This document shows positions 9,905 to 18,243 of a DNA stretch of 64,000 bases, in pieces; within the stretch, counting starts at the first letter, position 1; each line of letters opens with the position of its first letter. The notes under the pieces were generated by a model. The model searched no databases. It was not told where the DNA came from and saw only the letters and a list, made by a program, of their open reading frames with translations. A program made the position numbers and the translations under genes. The DNA is taken from assembly GCA_934045905.1 (NCBI GenBank), contig OW203769.1, forward strand, positions 28,901,899-28,965,898, read 5' to 3'. This DNA comes from Leuctra nigra (taxonomy: Eukaryota; Arthropoda; Insecta; Plecoptera; Leuctridae).

Positions 9905-12270
9905 ATCTAGTGGAGCGGTCGCTCCACCCAGCCAAGTCGTACTATACACTCACAGTCACTCAACATACCGTAAATGCCTAATAAACTGAGGAGCAGACCA
10001 AACACTTTTACTGTAAGCAACAACATGGCATTTTCGGCCTACTGGATCTCAAAATTGGTAAATCTCACATTGTTGCGAAATATCTTAATTTCGAGCTATG
10101 GCCCACCCCACTACATATACCAAATTTGGGAACAATAGGTTATGCCATTTGCACGCTAGAGGACCGAGAAAACAGTGAAATTACACCACTTTCTGATTCT
10201 GAAGATGATGATGATTCTGATGATATCACGAAACGTCGCTATCACCGCCACAGCCTAAACGGCTGAACCGATCGACCTGAAATTTTTACCACATGTGCAC
10301 TTTTGGCGTCTGAGGTGCCTTTTTATAAAACCAACCGGAAGCCGCCATTTTGAAACCGGAAGTGACGTCATAACTCAAAAACGTCTGGACCGATTAGAAC
10401 GAAATTAGCGCCATTCGATTTAGATGGTCATCTATATGAAGTATCAATAAAAAAAATATTATTTTCTTATTTTCTAAACCGGAAGTAACGTCATAAATAC
10501 GCAATATTTAACTTATTTCAACAAATTATACTTAAAATACGTACATAATTAACTTACATTGTAACATAGACAATACAATTTATATATTCAAGGTAGCAGT
10601 GTTCTCGGCCGCCATTCCTGAAACCGGAAGTGACGTCATATATCTAAAACGCCTGTACCGATTGCAACTGAACTAGCTCCTGCGTATTCATTCTGCTATT
10701 TATTTGAAAAATCAATTGTGAAAAATGAATAAATAAATTAATGGTACCGGAAATGGCGGCAGAAACCACTAAATGAAACCGGAAGTGACGTCATATATTA
10801 CAAACGGCATGACCGATTTTACGGAAATATAGGGATTAGGAATTCAGATGGTCGTTCATGAAGGTATCAACTAGATAAAACTAGATTGTTTTCTTATTAC
10901 CTATACCGGAATTCGGCCGCTATTTCAAAACCGGAAGTGACGTCATGTATCGAAAACGGCTGGATCGATTATAACGAAACTTAAGCTATTCTTCTTGGAT
11001 AATCATTTTCATCTTATACCAAACGCAACTTTTCATAGTAACCAAATCGGTTGAGGCGTATTTTTTTAAAGAAATTAGTCCCTGCTCGGACATGTGCTAC
11101 AAGCTGTATGAATAAACTAACAAAAGAAGTGATATCCCAGAAAAAACACTCCGTGTAAAAATACCAGCCAAGTCTCTTTAACTATAAAAAAAAAATAGAA
11201 GAAATCTAAAAATTCAGCACTGAAAAGGAGTGATATCAAAAAAGGAGCCAAGTCAACGAATTTTCCAAATTTTAATCGTACCATTGAAATAAAAATATCA
11301 ACCCCCGAGAAATACTTAAAAAAAGGACTTGGCGCATCGTTTTTTTAAAGACATTTTTCTATTCTTAAGCTTATGCCACTCACATACTACGTAGTTCAGA
11401 AATGCCTAGAAAAATTGGGACAAAACTTTCAAATTAAATATTGAACATTCTGTAAAATATTTTAAATTTAAATATAAGTACGCAAAGAAACATAGCATTG
11501 TCTTACAAGCAATAAATACAGAACAGTTGTGTTTGTGATTGGTAGGTACCTATAGTTTTGTGGGTACATCAACATACCTACTACAGCATTATACTTTGAA
11601 CCTTCTCGCCGTGTAATTAATTGCTATTAATTAACATTTTATACCAAAAAAATTCATAAATTACATAACGTATTACTTTAGATAAAAATCTAGTCAGTAA
11701 TTATTTGAGCAGCATGGCTCAGTGCACTAGTCACTTATACAAATCTCATTGACGGCCTTCTTGTAATGAGCGCTTTCGCTATTTCCCTCAGTCACGATAT
11801 TGAGAAGTATGATTGATTAATATGACCCTAGAAACAGTGGCAATAACGAATAGACTAGGCCGCTTCCGTTTATTCGTTATTCGTTTATCCGTTTATTTCC
11901 TCTGAATATTGACAAAATACCAAAACTGCCAGTAGGTAAGAGTACTAGTTATATTAAAACGTAGTATGTTTCGTCGATAATGAATGGAAAATAGGGAAAA
12001 TATAGGAAAATATACTTGTAGAGTTCTTCCTATACTTTTAGGATAGAAAAGTGTCTTTAAAAAAACGATGCGCCAAGTCCTTTTTTTAAGTATTTCTCGG
12101 GGGTTGATATTTTTATTTCAATGGTACGATTAAAATTTGGAAAATTCGTTGACTTGGCTCCTTTTTTGATATCACTCCTTTTCAGTGCTGAATTTTTAGA
12201 TTTCTTCTTTGTTTTTTTATAGTTAAAGAGACTTGGCTGGTATTTTTACACGGAGTGTTTTTTCTGGGAT
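9905..12270. mobile_element. unclassified fold-back element with TGACGTCA module array, copy 1
   Basis: Shares its start and end with the copy at 32163-34614. It starts ATCTAGTGGAGCGGTCGCTC, an 8-bp-stem palindrome at the very edge. A conserved ORF (9985-10266) follows, then about five degenerate modules of the form GGAAGTGACGTCATA plus an ACGGCTGGACCGAT block (about 10340-10980). It ends in a long inverted repeat: arm 11134-11355 and arm 12053-12270, enclosing a 0.7-kb loop. Both arms carry ACACTCCGTGTAAAAATACC and CCAAGTC motifs. There are no TIRs at the outer ends and no clear target duplication. The right flank begins with T in both copies and the left flank ends with A. Confidence 0.7.
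9985..10266 (+). CDS. conserved hypothetical ORF of the fold-back element, copy 1
   Basis: An open stretch of 93 codons with no good start. It encodes HFYCKQQHGIFGLLDLKIGK, a central FELWPT motif, an NLGTIGYAIC motif and an acidic DSEDDDDSDD tail. The second copy (32163-32520) has the same frame; differences include many third-position changes and a 3-bp indel, which looks like protein-level constraint in the ancestor. A frameshift upstream separates it from the SSGAVAP reading seen in copy 2. No family is recognised. It could be the C-terminal end of a longer transposon protein. Confidence 0.45.
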   Translation, partial: TEEQTKHFYCKQQHGIFGLLDLKIGKSHIVAKYLNFELWPTPLHIPNLGTIGYAICTLEDRENSEITPLSDSEDDDDSDDITKRRYHRHSLNG

Positions 12271-12456
12271 TGTTTTGACTGTAATCAGCCTGTCACACTT
12301 CCCCCGCCCTTTTATTCAAACTGGGGTAAGTGTGAATTTACAGAAGGCTGTGAAATGCTTTGAAAAGCAAAAAGCAAAAAAGCAAGACGGAGGATAGATA
12401 TAGCAGAAGTTATCACACAAGATACTTATCTAAAGAGCCTCAAAGAGAAAAAGAAG

Positions 12457-12954
12457 GTGCAAGTTGAAAAAAGTAAACCTTCAACAAAGGGGAAACTTAA
12501 AAAGGGATTAGGAAAAGCAAAGAAACAAAAACTTCTTCCTGACTCTGGATCAGAAGATGACCCACAACCTATTAACGTCTCGGATGAAGAAGAGAATGGT
12601 CGAGAAATTCAAGATATACAATTTAAATCGAACTGTAATATCACAGAGTTCCAGACGGGAACTTATGTTCTTGTTAAGTTTGAAAAAAGTGTTAAACCTT
12701 CATCTCCATATGTTTATGTTTGCGTCATTCAACGGCCAGCCGACCTGGATGAACCTGACCCAGAAGTTAGCGTTATGGCCCTTAAATGCACCAATGATGA
12801 GAAAACTTTATTTGCCATGGATGAGACTGATGTTTCATTTGTTGGGGTTGAAAATATAATTGGTATATTGCCTTCCCCCACAATTGTGACTCAAGGATGT
12901 AGGATTAGATATAAATTTGAAGCATCTGTTGCAGCCGTGTTCGAAAAGCCATAA
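12457..12954 (+). pseudogene. C-terminal piece of a pogo-type transposase
   Basis: The ORF of 165 residues starts in a Lys-rich stretch (KGKLKKGLGKAKKQK), passes an acidic stretch, then enters a globular part with GTYVLVKFEK, YVYVCVIQRP, VSVMALKC, DETDVSFVGVENI and a C-terminal VFEKP. The last 100 residues align, motif by motif, with the C-terminal end of the transposase at 18244 (GAFVLVEFK, YTYVCIVQRP, SVMALKC, DDTDVSFVTL, VFERA), so this is the tail of the same protein type. The HTH and catalytic domains are missing. The compact beta-rich pattern may be an SH3- or Tudor-like fold, which is inference. Confidence 0.75.
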
Positions 12955-13929
12955 TAAAAGCTAGATGTGAACTTAAATGTGTAAATTTCTTGATCAGACA
13001 TTAACAATAGTAGAACTGAGAACCTGTCCACACTTTCCCCATCTGAATATAATGCTGTAAGCTATGAAAATAACTCGGTGTCAGTAATACGGGAAAGTAA
13101 TATATTGATTTTTTTTTTTTATTATTTGCATAGTGCAATTTTATGCATGTTTTAGTAAATATATGTAGATAATTAGTTTGTGCAATAGTTAAAAAAAAAA
13201 TTAAGTAAATATCTGCTAAAATGCATCCTTGACGACAATTGTTGCAACAAACTATGGAAAAAGTGTTCACACTTCCCCCAGGTGACCCTACTGGAAGGTT
13301 GAACACAATGCATCCCCTCCATCAATAATCCATCCTCAACTCACCAGCATTCTCATGAAATTACTAACAATGAATTTACAAACCAATTTATTGGTTGGGA
13401 TTGTTGAGATTTGGGAAATATGAATAAATATTAAATTCAGTTTATATAACTATAAACAATGCAGCTGGTGATTAGGTGGCAGCATTCGCAAATAATGCAA
13501 ACAAACCTAATAACTAAAAAAAAAAAAAAAAAAATTTTTTTTTTTTTTGTTTGATAACCGAGTAACCGCTATTGTACCCGGGTAATGGCGTACCCGGGTA
13601 CCCTAACTGACCTCTAGACTCTAACAATAATAGTAATATAAGTTTTGTGAAAAAAATGGCCTGATCCGTTGCTTTGTTTGGCAGGAGACGCCAGATGCAC
13701 AGCCGACACACACAAAAAAAGAGATTCGAGTCATAAGTTTCAAGTGGAGACGCTCGCTTGATAAACAATACATATACATATTATGTTGGAACTAGTTTTT
13801 ATGAGTTTGAAATTATATTTCGGGTTTTACCAAACAAACAGCACTTTTCCGAATAAACGCTCATCAATATTTGGTAAATGTCCCGCTCCAGGTAGTGATT
13901 GAAAGTGTGAGGGAGGTAAATGTTTTCAC

Positions 13930-14123
13930 CTGTTGTCAGTCTGATCGCTGCGGACTTCGACGACGCATTCCTCGCAGATCCACTTGCCCTCGTCGGGCCG
14001 GCTGTCGAGGCCAATGCACTTGAGATGGTGGTTACGCGGACAGGTCGCGCACGTCAGGTCCGCGTCACCCTTGTGGCAGATCCAGCAGAAGTGGTCGCGC
14101 ACACATGGGTTGGGCAGCGCAAC
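13930..14123 (-). CDS. ZMYND8: ZMYND8-like chromatin reader, PHD-finger exon
   Basis: This exon encodes a C4HC3 PHD zinc finger: CWIC, then C-x2-C in TCATC, then PRNHHLKC (His and Cys), then WICEEC. PHD fingers of this family read the histone H3 tail together with the bromodomain and PWWP. The acceptor is GTGGCAG and the donor GTGAAA at 13929-13924 (minus strand). The exon is 194 bp, phase 0 in and phase 2 out; its last two bases and the first base of the next exon make an Arg codon, then SWAM follows. The hAT/pogo nest ends 305 bp past the donor, in the next intron. ZMYND11 also has a PHD here; the neighbouring exons favour ZMYND8. Confidence 0.9.
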
Positions 14124-14939
14124 CTGCCACGTACAACACATTGACGGTACAGAAGATACAGAAGATCAACTCTCTGTCAAGAGTTAATAAGAGTCAGCTG
14201 TACGAAAGGTCACATTGTAGACAATATTTCCAAAAAGGTGTTAGTATAATTTTTGAACCATTAAAACTATGAAATGTGTGAAGAAAAATAATAAGAGTAG
14301 GTAGCTATTTTTAGTCCACCTCGCAATCTTATGAAGACAATATTTGTGCACACAAACTCAACGAAAATCTGAAAAAATAGAGAACTTTAACATTTTCCTC
14401 GAGTTTGGGCACAAAGTTATGATTTTAAGATGGTGTAGTTAACAGTCGATTGAAAAATTAGCTACGCTAATATTTTCCACATTTTTCATAAATTGAATGG
14501 TACAAAAGTTACGATGACATTTAGGAAATATTGTTCCAATTTTTAATGATTCATGACTAGGTATTAAAACAATTCAAAGTATTTTGTCCTGAAGAAGATT
14601 TTGAAATTAAAATCGAAACTGTTGACAGAAATAAATAATTTTATATAAAACATGACGCAATATCCCAAAATGTTGAATTGTTTTAATTATATCCGATGTT
14701 TACCTACTCCAAGTTCGGATGGCTCTCAAGCTTGGAAAATGTAGTGCCATTAAGGTGATACTAGCGCTCGGCTGTTTTTGAAAATTGAGAGACAAAAATT
14801 GTTTCATAAGTGAGTGTAACTTTATCAGGATGTTCACATGATCAGTCTGATTGTATATTAGTAGCACTTTTCATTTTTGCTTATTGCATCGTTAATTAGG
14901 CGCCGGTTATTCAACAAAACCGCGCAAAACTCTTAAATT
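14124..14939. other. ZMYND8 intron sequence
   Basis: AT-rich intron sequence; nothing recognised. Confidence 0.45.
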
Positions 14940-15265
14940 TGCGATACGATTGGAGACCAAACACGTTAACCAATTGATCTCAAATTTTAATCATGATTAG
15001 ATGAAAGATAAACTTAGGGTTATCACTTATCACTTGGCACATTTTTGAAATTTAATTTTATACGGCACCCAGGAAGACAAGAAAATAGCAAATTTTTCAC
15101 CCAAAATCCATTAATTATTTTAACTAAACAAAATATTAAAAATTTACATACCAAGGGATAACCCTAAGTTTGTCTTTTAGTTTTATCTAATTAATTACGA
15201 TTAAAATTTCAAATAATTTGGTCTATACCCATTTCGTCTCCAATCGTATCGCAAAAAGTGTCTAC
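14940..15265. repeat. diverged inverted repeat (MITE-like)
   Basis: Left arm around 14940-15035 (GCGATACGATTGGAGAC, then AAACTTAGGGTTATC) is the inverse of the right arm at about 15150-15260 (GATAACCCTAAGTTTGTC, then GTCTCCAATCGTATCGC). The arms are interrupted by small differences. Outer ends and a target duplication are not certain. Confidence 0.55.
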
Positions 15266-15431
15266 AAAACACAGCAAAATCGCTTGCGCTTGCAGCATCA
15301 CATGTTTGCGCACAAATATGTATCTACAAATTTGCCTACCAATAAAAGACATTTTCACAACACACTAGAGGTTGTAATTCTCAATTTTCAATTTGCTTAT
15401 TCAAACTATGAAAATACATTATAGAACTTAA

Positions 15432-16057
15432 GGTGGCTGTATATCACGTGACTTTATTTCTGTACATCCGATCAAAAGAAATAGTTACCTATGAGTACAT
15501 AACTTACATCGTTCATGTTGAGTAATCCAAGGTGATTTATGAAGGAAATTCACTGCATACTTGAGCTTATCAATATTTGCAGTCAATATTATTTAATTTT
15601 GCAGTGATTTTATAAAAAAAACAACACAAATATCGTGTATACGTACGCGTGTGAAGACTGTCAAAACCAAGTGCTGTTCGTTTAATCATTACATTCATAA
15701 TAGTGGATATAATTAATGTCTCAACATTTCACTGGAAAGACGAAGAAAGAGCGCATGTTATACATTCTGATATTGCGTCAGGTTAGTGATGCATATATGC
15801 CTTTTTATTAGAGTAATGTTTGCTGTTCTTGGCAACTCGTAGAATTTCCTTCAACTTCAGGTCTTGATTTGAGAATATTTAGGTGCAAGGAAGTAAAATC
15901 ATCTAATATGTTATTTTCGCAGTTCTTTTCTGCGTAGATTAGGTCCAACTGATGTGTCCTAACTTATCTGATGAGGGAGAAGTCTTTGCTAAACTGAACC
16001 CTTCCAAATGAAAATGTGTAGCTTTTTGGTTGAAAAGTCACGTGATATACAGCCACC
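15432..16057. mobile_element. TTAA-flanked TIR element
   Basis: A 626-bp element with inverted ends GGTGGCTGTATATCACGTGA (22 bp in all), flanked by TTAA on both sides (15428-15431 and 16058-16061). A TTAA duplication is typical of piggyBac and Kolobok. There is no ORF, so the superfamily cannot be decided. Confidence 0.8.
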
Positions 16058-16092
16058 TTAAGAACTATAAACACAGATTAGAGATTTATGTA

Positions 16093-16303
16093 CACTCCCC
16101 CAAATAATAAACGGTACTCGAAAGAAAATTAATTGACTGATTAAGGTTTGATGGCATCATCCCATGAAGTCTGTGCTAACGCATTATCTAACTCTTTTAG
16201 GTGAGCTCTGATTTCATTGATAATTACAAGGATTGATTGTCAAGGAACCGGCCCAGCAGCCAATACGTTTTGTACCAAGTACCGTTTATTATTTGGGGGA
16301 GTG
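16093..16303. mobile_element. CACTC-family MITE, copy 2
   Basis: A 211-bp element with TA flanks (16091-16092 and 16304-16305) and inverted ends CACTCCCCCAAATAATAAAC. Its interior (GATGGCATCATCCCATGAAG, GATAATTACAAGGATTGATT) is shared with the copies at 48083 and 61699. Confidence 0.85.
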
Positions 16304-16588
16304 TACCATTGGTTCCAGTGCACGAGTAATAAAATATTGTTTTACTACTGTTTTATTAACTAAGCTGCCAGGTAAATGTCGGTCAAGGATAAAATGGCTA
16401 ACCCAATCAGTGCATGGTTGGTATCAATCATGGTACCTATTAATTATCAACCTACAACAATATATACTTTTTAATTTTCAAAAGCTAAGGTTCTTCGTGA
16501 GGTATCCAAATAATGTTGTTGCTAAAAGATGATCACAGAGCTTTTGAATCACAGGAAACAGGTCATGATTTTGTGGAGTTCATGGCTA

Positions 16589-16906
16589 AAGTTCATTCAC
16601 GATTAGAATTGCAAGCCGTAATGGCGGCGTGTACTACCGTAGTCAAGTGAACGTATACCTAAACATGTAATATCAATATAATAATAAAAAAATGTGTATA
16701 ATACGGCTGTAGATAAAAATAAATCAATTTTATTGAATTTTTATAATATTTACTACTATTAAAAATTGTGTATTTGACATAATTTATACAATTTCAATAA
16801 TACAAAGAAGAAAGTCTTGCCATTGACAGGGCAGTGTTCAAGTGACTAACCAATGAACGACGTGATCGACTAAAACGTCAGTGATATTCTTATCGTGAAC
16901 GAACTA
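16589..16906. mobile_element. AAGTTCATTC-family MITE, copy 1
   Basis: A 318-bp element with ends AAGTTCATTCACGATTAGAA and its inverse, flanked by TA. It is highly similar along its length to 62104-62431. The body is AT-rich without an ORF. Confidence 0.8.
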
Positions 16907-16955
16907 TAAGAAAATTTACATTGTAAAATTTTAAAACGTTTAACCAGGGACCCTA

Positions 16956-17095
16956 TTCCTGAAAAAAGTGAGAGTGAGTATGAGAAAAAAAATAGTGAGA
17001 AAATCGATTTAGGAATCCAGCAGGCTTAGATTCCATTGGCCGATACCGATTTTCTCACTATTTTTTCTCATACTCACTCTCACTTTTTTCAGGAA
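16956..17095. repeat. hairpin MITE with near-perfect arms
   Basis: The left arm TTCCTGAAAAAAGTGAGAGT and onward (about 50 bp) is repeated inverted at 17047-17095, with a 40-bp loop. TA lies at both borders (16954-16955 and 17096-17097). It would fold into a long RNA hairpin if transcribed with the ZMYND8 pre-mRNA. It lies 146 bp from a ZMYND8 exon. Confidence 0.8.
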
Positions 17096-17240
17096 TAGTG
17101 CTCCAGGACCTTGAAATACACTCAGAAAAATGTGGAGATCGTAGGTGCACTATAGAAAAGAATTACAAAATAGAGATGTTTCCGACCTTGAAACGTTTTT
17201 TTTTAACTTTGAAATTCTCATTGCTCAGTGCTATATTTAC

Positions 17241-17359
17241 CTCCATCGGCACCGCTGGCTCAGTGGTAGACTTCTTTCTGATCGAGGCTCTGCCGGAGCG
17301 ACCACTAGGCACGGCGCCATCTTGCGATCGAGTCACTCTAACCTCCTCGGAATCTTTCC
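17241..17359 (-). CDS. ZMYND8: ZMYND8-like chromatin reader, disordered exon before the PHD finger
   Basis: A 119-bp exon encoding KDSEEVRVTRSQDGAVPSGR, then ASIRKKSTTEPAVPME, a Ser/Arg/Lys-rich, probably disordered stretch. It was found because its phases fit: an acceptor (CCGCCAG) that takes one base from the exon at 24817, and phase 0 out at the donor GTAAAT (17240-17235), as the PHD exon requires. Sequence conservation of this region is low in the family, so the call rests on phase, splice sites, codon openness and GC content rather than a domain. Confidence 0.65.
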
Positions 17360-17975
17360 CTGGCGGTAGGTAACAAAACAAACCAGGTCAAACTCTGCAC
17401 TGCACACACTTGAAACCTACCTAGATGCAGAATACAGAGGGTTTAAGAAATATTTTGTAGGGTGAATGTACCGGTTATGGGCAAGTACCGGTTATGGGCA
17501 CTTTTGTTTTAACTGACTGTACTATTTTAAGTTAGTAACAATGTGAAGTTGTAATAGTTCTTGTATAGTCCCATAGATGTCAGCACCTGAACCATATCAC
17601 TTTTTGGAGGTTTGGTTAGGTTCATCATGGTTTACTGAATGACAATGTCATTGTGTGAAGAAATTCATCATTTTTACTGGTAAGTGTTAGCAAACTGCTT
17701 AAGCACATCTACATGCATCTTAATTAATTTTAGTGTGAATTTATGCTATATTTGTATCAGTTAGTAATGGATAATACCTTCTAAGGTATATGAATGATGT
17801 GCAATTAAAATTTCTGTTGGATGATCAGTTTAAAGCCTCAGTAGGGGGGTGTCCATTAATGGTACATTGTTTGCAGGTATGTATCAGTTATGGACACATT
17901 GATTTAATACAAGTTTTTACAGCTTATCATACCTGTATAATGGCTTCTAAGTAGTTTTAATGATATACTTGGTTT

Positions 17976-18235
17976 CTTGTGAATGGTGGACCTTAGCAGG
18001 TTCAAACCAATCCCCCCCCCCCCCCATCCCCCCCCCCAAGAAACACGCATGTTATTGCCAGTGGAAGGTATGTAGGGCATAAGTTGATCATTCTTTCTTA
18101 TCACAGACTTGTGAATGGTGGACCTTAAGCAGGTTCAAACCAGTCCCCCCCCCCCCCCCCCCAAGAAACACGCATGTTATTGCCAGTGGAAGGTGTGTAG
18201 GGCATAAGTTGATCATTCTTTCTTATCACAGACTT
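17976..18235. repeat. tandem duplication of about 130 bp in the transposase 5' leader
   Basis: Two copies (17976-18107 and 18108-18235) of a unit that starts CTTGTGAATGGTGGACCTTA, passes a C run and ends TTGATCATTCTTTCTTATCA. The copies differ mainly in C-run length, so the duplication is recent. It lies directly upstream of the transposase start codon. Confidence 0.9.
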
Positions 18236-18243
18236 GCTCCACA

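Larger units (their letters stand above)
9570..13288 (+). mobile_element. pogo-type transposon nested in the hAT MITE, decayed
   Basis: The ends are GGGTCACCCGGGGGAAGTG and, inverted, CCCCCAGGTGACCC, with TA flanks (9568-9569 and 13289-13290). The left end repeats the motif CCGGGGGAAGTGTGACAC twice in tandem, and related TCACACTTCCCCC motifs recur near 12293 and 13264. It keeps only the 3' end of a transposase ORF (12457-12954), homologous to the C-terminal end of the pogo transposase at 18244. The central part is replaced by the unit at 9905-12270. Confidence 0.85.
9398..13616. mobile_element. outer hAT MITE, split by a nested pogo element
   Basis: The ends read TAGAGGTCGG and, inverted, CTGACCTCTA, with an exact 8-bp duplication GACTCTAA (9390-9397 and 13617-13624). 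Inside both ends are ACCCGGGTA/TACCCGGGT repeats. Without the insertion at 9570-13288 the element is about 500 bp, a non-autonomous MITE. Long A and T runs (13517-13549) lie in its right part. Confidence 0.88.

Noticed and set aside
9905..12270. Canonical Helitron identity
   Set aside because: The start TC and A/T flanks fit, but the 3' CTRR end and the short 3' hairpin are missing; left unclassified.
13920..14144. Plus-strand ORF of 74 codons
   Set aside because: Shadow of the PHD exon.
16233..16532. Plus-strand ORF of 99 codons
   Set aside because: It starts in a MITE and runs into AT-rich sequence; no protein-like pattern.
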